A DNA stretch of 64,000 nt from UBA11574 sp963752565 (GTDB lineage: Bacteria > Desulfobacterota > Desulfobacteria > Desulfobacterales > UBA11574). The stretch covers positions 124,001 to 188,000 of the forward strand of contig CAVVZC010000006.1 of NCBI GenBank assembly GCA_963752565.1, read 5' to 3'. Below, piece by piece: positions 44,002 through 54,542 of this stretch. The notes under the pieces are model-generated. The model did not search any database, was not told the origin of the DNA, and saw nothing but the letters and a program-made list of their open reading frames with translations. The number at the start of each line of letters is the position of its first letter. Position 1 is the stretch's first letter. Both the position numbers and the translations under genes were made by a program.

Positions 44002-45654
44002 ATGAAATTTAACAATTTTCTGGCAGATATTTATTTTGGACATTTGAACAAAGACACATTTCATGGATTCAAAGATTCTAAGGACGATGATCGCACGCGT
44101 AATTTTATTGAACAATATCTTGAAATCAGCCAACAGTATCCGCCTCGACAACTCGAAGCCGAGGGCCGTGTGAATCCGGAACTTTTGGAAAAGTTGAAAA
44201 ACATCGGCTTTTTCGGTCTGAATATACCCTCAGCCAATGGCGGCGCGGGGTTGAGTCTGCGCCGGTATTTGAAAGTCGTGGAAGTGGTCGCCACTCAGAG
44301 TCTGGCCCTGGGATTTACATCCCTTGCACATCTTTCCATCGGCGTAAAGGGAATTGTATTGTTCGGCAATGCGCAGCAGAAGCAAAAGTACCTGCCCAAG
44401 GCAGCCTCCGGAGAGATGATTTTCTCTTATGCGTTGACCGAACCGAGACAAGGATCGGATGCCAAACACATCGAGACCACGGCAACCTTGTCTGAAGATG
44501 GTCAATACTATGTTCTCAACGGTAGCAAAGCATATATCACCAACGCCAATTATGCCCAGGCCATGACCGTTTTTGCCCAAATGGATCCCCAGCATCCGGG
44601 GTTTATGGGTGCTTTTATCGTTGAAACCGGATGGGAAGGCGTCAAGATCGGAAAAGACATTCCAAAGATGGGGCTAAAAGCCAGTTCTACGGCTGCCGTT
44701 CATTTTAAGGATGTCCGAGTTCCAAAACAAAATCTGCTGGGTTCGCCCGGAGACGGCTTCAAGGTTGCCATGACGATTCTTAACTACGGGCGACTGGCAC
44801 TGGGAGCCGCCTCAGTCGGTATTCTCAACCAGGCGGTGGAAGATATGCTCAAGCGTTCTAAGAACCGGGTTCAGTTCGGCCGACCCATTCAGAACTACGA
44901 ATTGATTCAGGAAAAAATCGTGACCGCCCGAGTCAATGCTTCGGTGGTCTCGGCGATAACGGCATTTACGGCGGCAATGCTTGATGAAAGCCCTTTGGCG
45001 CCGGTGGCCATTGAAAGCTCTCACTGCAAACTCTTCGGCACCACCCGGGCCTGGAACTCTCTTTACGATGCCCTGCAGGTGGCCGGTGGGTCCGGCTATC
45101 TGAGCACCCAGCCCTATGAAATGCGCATGCGCGATTTTCGGGTAACCACCATTTTTGAAGGGACCACCGAAATTCATTCCATTTATCCGGCGCTGTTTGT
45201 TATTCGAACCCTTACCAAACAAATTCAAAAAGCGTATCCCGGTAAAATCGCACAGTTTCGTCAATTGCTTAAAATGCTTTTCCGTCGAAGCTCCTGGAAA
45301 ATGAGATTCAGACATCGCCGCTTGAACCATGCCATACGAATGGCAAGATCCCTTGCACGACGCATCCGTTTTTTAATTCTTGTGGGGATCATGATTCACG
45401 GCCGCAAAATCACGGAAAAGCAATTTTTCCTTCGCCGAATCACTTTTTTAAGCTTTTACCTCTACGGCCTGCTGGCCATGACGGCACGCCTTTCATCAAA
45501 GCAGAAAGATGGAAACGATCTATCGGAAAATATGGATATTTTGGCTTACTTTATAGAAGAGGCCCGTTCCTATCAACGACACAACGGGACCATCCATGCT
45601 TCCTGTATGGAACGCATGCACAAACATGTTTTTCGACATCTTTCTTCGACTTAA
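44002..45654 (+). CDS. Acyl-CoA dehydrogenase family protein
   Basis: Residues about 30-410 form a complete acyl-CoA dehydrogenase: NIPSANGGAGLSL, FSYALTEPRQGSDAKHIETTA, GSKAYITNANYA, QNYELIQEKIV, VAGGSGYL, and TIFEGTTEIHS with the catalytic Glu in FEGT. The last 140 residues are a basic C-terminal extension (RRSSWKMRFRHRRLNHAIRMA and beyond) as found in ACADs of longer, VLCAD/ACAD9-like form. It uses FAD and passes electrons to ETF. GGAGGT lies seven bases upstream. No beta-oxidation partner is adjacent. Confidence 0.92.
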   Translation: MKFNNFLADIYFGHLNKDTFHGFKDSKDDDRTRNFIEQYLEISQQYPPRQLEAEGRVNPELLEKLKNIGFFGLNIPSANGGAGLSLRRYLKVVEVVATQSLALGFTSLAHLSIGVKGIVLFGNAQQKQKYLPKAASGEMIFSYALTEPRQGSDAKHIETTATLSEDGQYYVLNGSKAYITNANYAQAMTVFAQMDPQHPGFMGAFIVETGWEGVKIGKDIPKMGLKASSTAAVHFKDVRVPKQNLLGSPGDGFKVAMTILNYGRLALGAASVGILNQAVEDMLKRSKNRVQFGRPIQNYELIQEKIVTARVNASVVSAITAFTAAMLDESPLAPVAIESSHCKLFGTTRAWNSLYDALQVAGGSGYLSTQPYEMRMRDFRVTTIFEGTTEIHSIYPALFVIRTLTKQIQKAYPGKIAQFRQLLKMLFRRSSWKMRFRHRRLNHAIRMARSLARRIRFLILVGIMIHGRKITEKQFFLRRITFLSFYLYGLLAMTARLSSKQKDGNDLSENMDILAYFIEEARSYQRHNGTIHASCMERMHKHVFRHLSST

Positions 45655-45792
45655 AATTTCTCCGGTCCCACACACTGACGTTTTCAGATTATCCTTATAT
45701 TATAACTCAAGTTTCGCACCCTTTAACATAGCTGAAGCTTTATCCAATGTCACTATAACAGGTCTTATTCAAATGAATTTCGATGGTGTTGT

Positions 45793-46689
45793 TCAATTTT
45801 CACATGAGTCACCGCATTGATCTAACGAAGGACGACGTTCCCACTGTAGAGTGATGTGATCAATGCCAAAGTGGCCATGAAGTTCCTTGCTCGCTTTTTG
45901 AATGAGGGCATCGTCATCTTTTGGATCCGGTTTAATAAGATGCGCCGTCAGAGCGGTTTCCGAAGTGCTCATGGCCCAGATATGCAAATCGTGAACACCG
46001 GCAACACCTGGAAGGCTCGAAAGATAGGCCTTTACGGCTTCAGGATCGATATCTCTTGGAACGGCATCTATGGCCAAATTAAAGGCGTCTCGAAACAGCC
46101 CCCAAGTCCCAAACAAAATGATAACCGTGATAACAAGGCTGATCACCGGATCGATCCAGAGCATGCCGGTAAAGAGAATCGCAACACCGGCAATGACAAC
46201 ACCCGCAGACACCCCGGCATCGGCGACCATATGGAGAAAAGCGCCTCGAATATTTAAATCGCTTTTGCGGCCCGATAAAAACAGAAGGGCTGTTGCCGTA
46301 TTGATGACAACACCGACCAAGGCAACGAAGATAATGGTCTTGCCGGCCACCGGGACAGGGGCGCTGAATCGTTGGATCGCTTCCCAGGCAATGCCGCCAA
46401 GCGCAACCAAAAGAATGACGGCGTTTATCAGCGCCGCCAGAATCGATGATTTTCGCCATCCATAAGTGCGGCGTTCCGTGGGCTTGCGCCGTACCAGATA
46501 ATTGGCGCCCCACGCCAGCAGCAATCCTAAAACATCACTCAGGTTATGACCGGCATCGGCCAAAAGTGCCAGAGATCCGGCCATAATACCATAAGCAGCC
46601 TCAACAATGACAAAACCCACATTCAACGCCACACCAAAGGCAAAGGCGCGGTTGTAATCCGCAGGAGCATGGTCATGATCGTGTGCCAT
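45793..46689 (-). CDS. Cation diffusion facilitator (Zn/Co/Cd exporter)
   Basis: The His-rich N terminus (MAHDHDHAP) is followed by six membrane helices. The metal sites are visible as ALLADAGHNLSDVL (D-x3-H-x2-D) and HMVADAGVSAG, where the H-x3-D pair is present but later residues deviate. The C-terminal cytoplasmic domain (PGVAGVHDLHIWAMSTSETALTAHL) has the fold of CzcD/ZitB proteins. It exports Zn(II) or related ions in exchange for protons. It is convergent with the acyl-CoA dehydrogenase gene and lies beside the copper genes. Confidence 0.92.
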   Translation of the reverse strand: MAHDHDHAPADYNRAFAFGVALNVGFVIVEAAYGIMAGSLALLADAGHNLSDVLGLLLAWGANYLVRRKPTERRTYGWRKSSILAALINAVILLVALGGIAWEAIQRFSAPVPVAGKTIIFVALVGVVINTATALLFLSGRKSDLNIRGAFLHMVADAGVSAGVVIAGVAILFTGMLWIDPVISLVITVIILFGTWGLFRDAFNLAIDAVPRDIDPEAVKAYLSSLPGVAGVHDLHIWAMSTSETALTAHLIKPDPKDDDALIQKASKELHGHFGIDHITLQWERRPSLDQCGDSCEN

Positions 46690-46752
46690 AGAAGTTTCCC
46701 TATTCTGAAGGATAAGTACAAGACTCGTTCATATCGTTTATGGCAACCAGGA

Positions 46753-46908
46753 CTATAATAATAGATCTTTCCTCTTACTGTCAAACTCATCTTTATCAAT
46801 CTCACCCCGAGCATAGCGCTCCTTGAGGATATCAATTGCCCGGCTTTCGCCGTTTCCAATCTCGAAGCATAATTTAACGGGATTGACAGAAAGCTTTTGG
46901 GTAACCAT
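46753..46908 (-). CDS. Small SHOCT-domain protein
   Basis: A 51-residue frame ends with AIDILKERYARGEIDKDEFD and SKRKDLLL, a clear SHOCT (short C-terminal) motif. The first 20 residues look unrelated, and no ribosome-binding site precedes the ATG at 46908. It may be a free SHOCT peptide or the tail of a lost larger protein. SHOCT domains mediate oligomerisation or attachment. It stands just before the CDF gene. Confidence 0.55.
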   Translation of the reverse strand: MVTQKLSVNPVKLCFEIGNGESRAIDILKERYARGEIDKDEFDSKRKDLLL

Positions 46909-46979
46909 AATAAACCATGTTTTGAATTTTACAGATCAATTTTGTAATCTGATATAAATTGCACTTATTCGGAGAGCTT

Positions 46980-47348
46980 ATGCACAATCATTTGAAATCT
47001 AAAAATGCATCCAAATATTTTTTTGCCCTGATCGTACTTTTGTTGATGTTTCTTCTAAGTGTTTGTCCGGCATCAGCGCACGGCCCAAAAGGCCATGGCG
47101 GGTCCGAGTTTACCTCACTTCAAGCCGCTAAAAAAGGAATTGAACTATATGACAAGCTGGTGGCATCCGGAAAGCTTGAAGAATCCTGGGAAACGGATCT
47201 GAAAAATATCGAAGTATTTCCGCGCCAAAGTGGGAAAAAAAGAGAGATTGTCGTAAAATTCAGCCGCAGCAAAGGCGAGCCCCAATCTGTTTATATTTAT
47301 TTTACCGAAAAAGGAGACTACAGCGGCTCGAACTTTGCAGGGAATTAG
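46980..47348 (+). CDS. Secreted DUF6488-like protein
   Basis: The start at 46980 follows GGAGAG; the in-frame ATG at 46959 has no such site. A signal peptide (to about residue 33, PASA) is followed by HGPKGHGGSEF, a possible metal-binding segment, and an 85-residue domain (ASGKLEESWETDLKNIEVF, EIVVKFSRSKGEPQSVYIYF) similar to DUF6488 proteins often placed near heavy-metal efflux genes. Naming is by eye. It is followed at 13 bases by a membrane protein. Confidence 0.65.
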   Translation: MHNHLKSKNASKYFFALIVLLLMFLLSVCPASAHGPKGHGGSEFTSLQAAKKGIELYDKLVASGKLEESWETDLKNIEVFPRQSGKKREIVVKFSRSKGEPQSVYIYFTEKGDYSGSNFAGN

Positions 47349-47361
47349 AGGGTTTAAAACC

Positions 47362-47953
47362 ATGGACAACATCAATCTACAGCAAGGCTCTAATTTCACT
47401 CAATGGGGACCTCGTTTGCGTGCCTGGCCGTTAACCGGAAAAGTATGGGTCACCATGATTATCGTGATGATGTCTTTGGGTCTCATTGTTGCCCTTGGAC
47501 AGATTGTCGTGCATGATATTATTCCTACGTTCCAAGACGGCGATAAACACCTATCCATGAATCATGGTGAATCGGAAACGCATTCAGATATGCGGGGAGA
47601 TTTATTTTCCGACACCCGGTTGAAAAAAAAGTTCGCCCTTTTACCAAACCGACGCGTTTATCTTTGCTTTGAAGTTTACCCACATTCACATTTTCGGTAT
47701 GAGCGCAATCTTTATTCTCATGGGAATTCTTGTTCTTTTTCTCGACGTTAGCCAAAGAATTCGAATCTGGCTGATCGTACTTCCTTTCATCGGTATTGTC
47801 ATCGATCTGGCATCGGTCTGGCTGAAGCTCTTCGTTCATCCCTCCTTCTTCTGGTTGCACATCCCCGGCGGTGCTTTATTCGGCGCAGTCTTTGTCGTTG
47901 ATGCTGTTCTTATACTGTGGCAGATGTGGGGCAATCCTGACATAAAAATATAA
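47362..47953 (+). pseudogene. Small multi-pass membrane protein, frameshifted
   Basis: The first part (MDNINLQQGSNFTQWGPRL, then WVTMIIVMMSLGLIVALGQI) continues in frame to about 47630, where a run of eight A shifts it. The second frame gives FTHIHIFGMSAIFILMGILV and LPFIGIVIDLASVWLKLF, reaching the stop at 47953. Four or five membrane helices result. The break is in a homopolymer, so it may be a sequencing error and the gene functional. No family was recognised. It belongs to the metal-resistance region. Confidence 0.65.
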
Positions 47954-48026
47954 CAAATTGACTCAAAAGAAACATATGTAAACTTTAACGCGAATTACGT
48001 CAAAATTCGATTCCGTCTTGTAAAGT

Positions 48027-48083
48027 GGGTAGTTTTTATCCATCCTATATGTCTTTCGGAATGATATCGGGTAATTTTTACCC
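48027..48083 (+). promoter_or_regulatory. Pair of upstream dyads (GGRTA-N5-TAYCC)
   Basis: GGGTAGTTTTTATCC (48027-48041) and GGGTAATTTTTACCC (48069-48083), 42 bp apart, precede the sigma-54 promoter at 48180 by 97 bases. They share consensus, spacing and position with the sites before the ZraP-like gene. Confidence 0.65.
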
Positions 48084-48179
48084 GCTTTTTCGTGCCTTTA
48101 CAAAAGAAAAAATGCTTCCATTAATACGGAAACGAATAACACCTGTAAAATTAGACCGTTAAATATAAGCACCACAATG

Positions 48180-48195
48180 TGGCATGCTCCTTGCT
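48180..48195 (+). promoter_or_regulatory. Sigma-54 promoter of the YHS/cus genes
   Basis: TGGCATGCTCCTTGCT fits the -24/-12 consensus with GG and GC ten bases apart. It is 38 bases before the YHS gene start and probably drives the following copper-efflux genes. Confidence 0.75.
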
Positions 48196-48232
48196 TTTTT
48201 AAATCACAGCACACTAAAAAGGAGGTATGGCC

Positions 48233-48491
48233 ATGGAACAATCTAAAATTTCGAATCAGATCTTTATCGATCCGGTCTGCTTGATGAAAGTAGCTCCAGG
48301 CAAGAAAGATCTCACGTTTACTTACCAGATGCGCACCTACTATTTCTGTGACCGAATCCTGTCTCAAATCTTTCGAGGCAGACCCTGAGAAATATCTTGA
48401 ATCAATGTCTATCAAGCGCAAAGGATGGTGGAGCCGTTACCTGAATTGGTTGAACAGGGTCACCGGCGGTAAGCCGCCGAAGTGTCACTAA
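48233..48491 (+). pseudogene. YHS-domain protein, frameshifted
   Basis: Starts after AGGAGGT. The YHS domain reads IDPVCLMKVAPGKKDLTFTY and TYYFC; after TGTGA the frame shifts by one and continues as ESCLKSFEADPEKYLESM, then a basic tail ending in CH. YHS domains bind metal and are often fused to or encoded with copper exporters. One extra base (in GACC) explains the break. It would be an 85-residue protein and the first gene behind the sigma-54 promoter. Confidence 0.8.
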
Positions 48492-48534
48492 TTATGAGAC
48501 TATTTAAAATCCGCAGATTAACAGGAGGCACAAC

Positions 48535-49926
48535 ATGAAGCAGTTTTTGCTTAAAATTTTATCGTTCGCATTTGTAGTGACAGTGGTTGCTTTCATTGCT
48601 CCCAGCAATTCAGCGGCCGACCCTTCCATCTGGGCGCCACCGCAGCTGGCCATGCTTATTGAAGAGGGTTTGGCCAAAAACCAGGATATCCAGAGTCTGG
48701 CGTCTAAGGTAGAAAGTCTTAAAGAGGAAATTTCGTTTGCGGGATCATTGAATGATCCTCGCATTGGTATCGGTTTGCTGAATCTTCCAACCGACACATT
48801 CAGGTTTGACCAGGAGCCGATGACCCAGAAGCAGATTTTTATCGCCCAGAAAATACCGTGGTTCGGCAAATTAGACCTCCGTTCCCAAAGGGCTGCAATG
48901 AAGGCGATTCGTCAAGAAGCGATCCTAAATGCAAAACGGCTGGAACTTTCCCGACAAATTGCTTCAGCGTATTACGACCTGGGTTTTGTTACCAGTGGTC
49001 AGAAAATCAACGAAAGACTCATTAAAATGTTGACCCAGCTACTCAGGGTATCAGAAACGAGATATGCATCAGGTCAAGGTCTCCAGCAAGATGTTTTGCA
49101 AGCTCAGGTAGAAGTAAGCAAACTTTTAGATGAACAGATCACTTTGGACAAAAAGCGCCGCATGCTGGAAGATCGGATCAACAGCCTGCTGAATCGGGAG
49201 AGTTTCATCCCTGTTACACCCCCTGAAAGATTAAAATATCCTGATACGGTGCTTGAAGAAAGGAAATTGCAAATGCGTGCTCTGGCGATGAATCCCTGGC
49301 TTAAAGTCAAGCTGGTTGAAATCGATCAGGCCAGTGTGGAGATTGAGCTGGCTCGAAAGGATTATTGGCCGGATATGGATTTTAAAGTGGCTTATGGCCA
49401 GCGGGAAGAAGACCTTAACGGTCGGGATTTACCGGATTTTTTTTCAACCTCTGTTGTCGTGAATATTCCTCTCTGGCAGAAAACCAGGCAGGACAAAAAG
49501 CTGGAAGCAACCAAATTGAGTCATAAGGCTGCCTCACAGTCTTATCAAAATTTGGTAAACAGTCTCCCTCACAAAATAGACGCCCTGGTAACCGATATCC
49601 GAAACTTACAGAAAAACTACAAGCTAATTACAGAGGCCTTGATCGTCCAGGCAGAGCAGTGGGCCCGGTCATCCTTAATCGCCTATGAGGTTGGTAAGGT
49701 AAATTTCAATACCACGATCAATGCTCAAATTCGTTTGCTTCGCTTCGAACTTCAGTCAGAAAATTACTTGTTCAGCCTCTATAAAAAGCGTGCAGAACTT
49801 GAAGAGGTTTTGGGCACACCGCTTTTGTCTCAGAATCCTGGGATAATGTATCTCATTTGCATAAGGAAAAAACATCATGAAACAAATTATAAAAAGATTC
49901 ATTCTTTTAGCAACCCTTGGATTTGA
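48535..49926 (+). CDS. cusC: Outer-membrane efflux protein (CusC/TolC family)
   Basis: After a signal peptide (ending SAADP), the protein shows the coiled-coil layout of outer-membrane efflux factors: AMLIEEGLAKNQDIQSLASK, FIAQKIPWFGKLDLRSQ, and DILQAQVEVSK-like (here DVLQAQVEVSKLLDEQ), then VNIPLWQKTRQDKK. ACAGGAGG precedes the start. The last 30 codons do not look like the family. In another frame from about 49825 the sequence ends at a TGA (49878-49880) overlapping the CusB ATG as ATGA, so a frameshift near the 3' end is likely and the true stop is probably 49880. Confidence 0.85.
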   Translation: MKQFLLKILSFAFVVTVVAFIAPSNSAADPSIWAPPQLAMLIEEGLAKNQDIQSLASKVESLKEEISFAGSLNDPRIGIGLLNLPTDTFRFDQEPMTQKQIFIAQKIPWFGKLDLRSQRAAMKAIRQEAILNAKRLELSRQIASAYYDLGFVTSGQKINERLIKMLTQLLRVSETRYASGQGLQQDVLQAQVEVSKLLDEQITLDKKRRMLEDRINSLLNRESFIPVTPPERLKYPDTVLEERKLQMRALAMNPWLKVKLVEIDQASVEIELARKDYWPDMDFKVAYGQREEDLNGRDLPDFFSTSVVVNIPLWQKTRQDKKLEATKLSHKAASQSYQNLVNSLPHKIDALVTDIRNLQKNYKLITEALIVQAEQWARSSLIAYEVGKVNFNTTINAQIRLLRFELQSENYLFSLYKKRAELEEVLGTPLLSQNPGIMYLICIRKKHHETNYKKIHSFSNPWI

Positions 49927-51317
49927 TCGGTGTCTTGACAGTGCTGATCACCTGGAATGGTTTCGACATGAACCCCACAGGCAAACCGATTCTTACGGTT
50001 ACAAAAGCCTTGGCTGCGGAAAATGAACTCAAAGCAGGAATGATCGATCCCAAAACCGGCAAAAAGATCAAATACTGGGCCGCCCCCATGGACCCGACCT
50101 ATATTCGGAACGAACCGGGAAAATCTCCCATGGGGATGGATTTGGTGCCGGTTTACGAGGAAGAAGGCGATGAGAAAGAACCGGCTTCGACCATCCGTAT
50201 TGATCCGGTGACCATTCAAAATATGGGCGTTCGTATAAGGCGGGTAAAACGCAAACCTTTGGTTAAAAACATTCGAACATTCGGCAACATTACCTACGAT
50301 GAAAGACGGATCTATGCGGTCAACACCAAGTTCAACGGATGGATTGAAAAACTGTATGTGGATTTTATCGGTGAAACAGTGAAAAAAGGCCAACCTCTTT
50401 TTGATATTTATAGCCCCGAACTGGTAACAGCCCAGGAGGAATATCTTCTATCCCTTCATCATAACGAAAGTCTAAAAGAAAGCCCTTACGCCAGCATCCG
50501 GGAAGGGGCCCAGCGGCTTTTAAATGCCTCCCGTACCCGACTGAGGTACTGGGACCTGACCGAGAAGCAGATAAAAAAAATTGAAAATACCGGTATCGTC
50601 CAAAAGACACTGACCATATACTCTCCAGCCAAGGGCGTGGTCATCAAAAAGATCGCTTTTCAGGGTCACGATGTAAAGGCAGGCGAACACCTGTATGAAA
50701 TCGCCGATCTTTCAAAGGTGTGGGTGGATGTGGAAGTTTATGAGTATGAGTTTCCCTGGATTAAAAAAGGAATGCCTGCAGAGATGGAGCTTTCCTACAT
50801 CCCGGGCAAGATCTTTACCGGTAAAGTACTGTATGTTTATCCGTTTCTTACAGCAAAGACCCGAACGGCCAGACTCAGATTGGAATTTCCCAATCCCGAT
50901 TATCAGCTAAAGCCGGATATGTACGCCAATGTGAATCTGAAGTCTGCCGTTTCCGAGGATAGTCTGGTTATTCCTCAGGAAGCGGTCATTGACAGCGGAG
51001 TTCGAAAGCTCGTTTTTGTGGCCCTTGGAAAGGGTAAATTTCAGCCTCGTGAAGTCAAGCTTGGTTTGGAAGGCAACGATAACGAATTTCAGGTATTGGA
51101 AGGCCTCCAGGAAAATGAACAGATTGTGATTTCCGCTCAGTTCATGCTCGATTCGGAAAGCCGTCTGCGCGAGGCTATTCAAAAGATGCTGGAAGTTCGG
51201 AAGCGAAGTGATGGCTCGGTTCCTGCGGAAACCATGAAGATGGAAACAGATGATCTCGATATGTCAGATATGAAAATGGATGAAATGACCGAAACTCCGA
51301 AAACGCATCAACAATAA
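49877..51317 (+). pseudogene. cusB: Efflux RND periplasmic adaptor (CusB family), one frameshift near the start
   Basis: From 49877 MKQIIKRFILLATLG begins a membrane-anchoring helix; one base later it continues in another frame as LIGVLTVLITWNGFDMN and stays open to 51317. A degenerate heavy-metal-binding motif (YWAAPMDPTYIRNEPGKSPM and GMDLVPVYEEE) is typical of CusB. Adaptor segments follow (FNGWIEKLYVDFIGETVKKG, LFDIYSPELVTAQEEYL, SPAKGVVIKKIAFQGHDVKA). A Met/Asp-rich tail (MKMETDDLDMSDMKMDEMTE) may bind copper. It joins CusA to CusC across the periplasm. If the frameshift is a sequencing error, the gene is intact. Confidence 0.85.
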
Positions 51318-51385
51318 TTGCCTAAGGGTGTTGATATGACTGGATTGACTCATACAGATTTTAGAATCAGAACGAGGAACCTGAG

Positions 51386-54300
51386 ATGATAGAAAAAATC
51401 ATAGACTTGTCAATTAAAAAATAAATTTCTGGTAATCCTGATGACTTTTTTTGTGATTGCGGCCGGCATCTATGCGATGTTGAAGACACCTTTGGATGCC
51501 ATACCGGATCTCTCTGACGTTCAGGTGATCATCTTTACCGAATATCCGGGCCAGGCACCCCAGGTGGTAGAGGACCAGGTGACCTATCCGCTGACAACAG
51601 CCATGCTTTCGGTGCCGTTTGCCAAAGTCGTCCGGGGCTATTCCTTTTTTGACCTTTCCTTTGTTTATATCATTTTTGAAGACGGTACCGATCTGTATTG
51701 GGCCCGCAGTCGGGTACTGGAGTATCTAAACTTTGTCTCCGGGCGTCTTCCCCAAGGGGTAACACCCTCTTTGGGGCCGGATGCCACCGGTGTGGGCTGG
51801 GTGTATGAATATATCCTTGAAAGTGATCGACATGATCTTTCCCAGCTGCGCTCCATCCAGGACTGGTTTTTGCGCTATGAGCTCACCAGTGTCCCCGGTG
51901 TTGCCGAAGTGGCCTCTATCGGCGGTTATGTCAAGCAGTACCAGGTGGTTGTGGACCCCAATAAGCTGGTGGCATACAACATTCCCTTCAAAAGATCAAA
52001 ATGGCCGTTCGAGCGCAGCAACAATGATGTGGGCGGCAAACTGGTGGAAATGGGCGAAACCGAGTTCATGGTACGTGGTCTCGGCTACATCAAAAGCATA
52101 GACGATCTCAACAACATTCCCCTCGGAGTGGACCAGCGCGGCACACCGATCTTGCTTGAGAAACGTCGCCACCATCAAGATCGGGCCGGAACTCCGGCGC
52201 GGTATTGCCGACTATAACGGTACCGGCGAGGCCGTCGGCGGCATCGTGATTATGCGATATGGAGAAAATGCCCTGGAGGTCATCGAAAATGTCAAAAAAC
52301 GACTGGAACAGCTCAAAGCGGGATTGCCTGAAGGGGTTCGAATTAAAAGTGTATACGACCGTTCGGGTCTGATTCTGCGGGCCGTGGACAATCTGAAAAA
52401 GACGCTCATCGAGGAAAGTGTCATCGTGGCGGTGGTCTGTATCGTCTTTCTGCTCCACTTTCGCAGCGCTTTTGTGGGCATTTTTACACTGCCGGTCGGC
52501 GTGCTGATCAGTGTTATCATTATGGAACGCCAAGGAATCAACGCCAACATCATGAGTTTGGGAGGTATCGCTATCGCTGTCGGCGCCATGGTGGACGCGG
52601 CAATCGTGATGATCGAAAACGCTCACAAACATATTGAACACGATGGCGGGAAAAAGCCCCACTGGGATTTGATCGCGGAAGCCGCCAAGGAAGTGGGGCC
52701 ATCTTTGTTCTTTTCGCTGTTGATCATCGCCGTCAGTTTTCTGCCGGTGTTCACCCTGGAAGCCCAGGAAGGGCGGCTTTTCCGTCCGCTGGCCTTTACC
52801 AAGACCTACGCCATGATGGGCTCTGCGCTGCTGGCAGTGACCATCGTTCCGGTAATGATGGGCTATCTGATTCGCGGCAAGATCCGGCCCGAGCATAAAA
52901 ACCCGGTCAACCGATTTCTTGTCTGGATATATCATCCGATTATCAAGCTGGTGCTGAAAGCCAAAATCCTGGTGATACTGCTGGCAATTGTGGTTTTGGC
53001 CGTCAGCTATATTCCCTGGAAGCGCATGGGTTCCGAGTTTATGCCGCCGTTAAACGAAGGCGATTTGCTCTATATGCCCACAACCCTTCCTGGCATTTCT
53101 GTGACCAAGGCCAAGGAGCTTTTGCAGCAGACCGACCGCATTATCGCCACCTTTCCGGAAGTTCACCACGTGTTCGGCAAAATCGGCCGAGCCGAGACGG
53201 CCACCGATCCTGCACCACTTTCCATGATAGAGACGACTATCATGCTGAAACCCGAGTCCGAGTGGCGCGAGGGAATGACCACGGAGAAGCTGGTGATGGA
53301 ACTCGATAAAGCCATCCAGTTTCCAGGTTTGACCAATGCGTGGACCATGCCGATTAAAACCCGTATCGACATGCTTTCCACCGGGATAAAGACGCCGGTG
53401 GGCATAAAACTCATGGGAGAAGACTTGCAGGTGCTGAGCGACCTGGGAGAAAAGATCGAAGCGGTGATGCGGGAGGTACCAGGAACCCTCAGCGCCTATT
53501 CAGAGCGGGTTACCGGCGGAAATTTTTTAGACTTTCAGATCAAGCGTAAAGAATCCGCCCGTTATGGTTTGACCGTCGGCGACGTTCAGGACATAATTAT
53601 GACAGCCATTGGCGGAATGAACATTACCCAGACCGTCGAAGGCTTGGAACGCTATCCGGTGAACCTGCGTTACGGGAGCGAACTTCGGGATACACCTGAA
53701 AAATTAAGACGCATCCTGGTTCCGACACCAACAGGCGCGCAAGTGCCGATAACACAGTTGGCCGATATCCGCATCATCAAGGGACCGCCGGTGATTAAAA
53801 GCGAGAACGCTCGAAACACCGCCTGGATTTATATAGATATTACCGGCATCGATGTAGGGACCTATGTCAAAAAAGCCCAGCAGATCGTTCATGATAAAAT
53901 TGAACTGCCTCCCGGCTACAGCATGATCTGGAGCGGCCAGTACGAATATATGGTGCGAGCCCAGAAACGTCTAATGATTGTGGTACCGATGACCTTGGTC
54001 ATTATCTTTCTGCTGCTGTATTTTAATTTTAAAAATGTTACCGAGAGCCTCATCGTGATGCTGAGTGTACCCTTCTCTCTTACCGGCGGCCTGTGGCTCA
54101 TGTATCTACTGGGTTACAACATGAGCGTTGCCGTTGGGGTGGGGTTTATCGCTCTGGCGGGCGTTGCCACCGAAATCGGGGTGATTTTGTTGGTTTATCT
54201 GGACCTGTCCTACAAAAAGTTTACATCCCAGTATAAAGAAAACTTTAACCGAGAACTTCTGTACCAGGCCATTGAAGAGGGTGCTGCCCTTCGTGTTCGG

Positions 54301-54520
54301 CCGATCATGATGACGGCAGTGGCCATCATGGCGGGACTGATGCCGATTATGTGGGGTCACGGCACGGGTTCCGAGGTGATGAAGCGCATCGCCGACCCCC
54401 ATGGTGGGCGGCATGGTGAGTGCAACTATTTTGACCCTTCTCGTAGTACCGGCAATCTACGGACTGTGGAAGGAATGGAATTTACCAAAGGATAATTCTG
54501 TCCAAAAGACAGAAAAATAA
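51386..54520 (+). pseudogene. cusA: CusA/CzcA-type heavy-metal RND efflux pump, several frameshifts
   Basis: Three long frames give nearly the whole pump of about 1040 residues: TPLDAIPDLSDVQVIIFTEYPGQAP and VEDQVTYPLTTAML near the N terminus, RSNNDVGGKLVEMGETEFMV, the RND core (GGIAIAVGAMVDAAIVMIENAHK), and the last helices. Breaks lie near 51420 (an A-run before NKFLVILMTFF), near 52150, and near 54395 (a run of C before MVGGMVSATILTLL). Two compensating indels around 52000-52015 turn an expected PFKKIKMAVERSNND into a short wrong stretch. Asp residues of the proton relay in helix 4 are present. The pump would expel Cu(I)/Ag(I) or divalent ions. Confidence 0.88.
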
Positions 54521-54542
54521 AAGATAAAAAGGAGAAGTTATC

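Noticed and set aside
49877..49930. Sigma-54 or other promoter directly before cusB
   Set aside because: No matching elements; the ATGA overlap with the likely end of cusC shows co-transcription.
52108..52935. Minus-strand frame of 275 codons inside cusA
   Set aside because: It is antisense to a clearly recognised pump gene and is His/Asp-rich from the codon pattern of the other strand.
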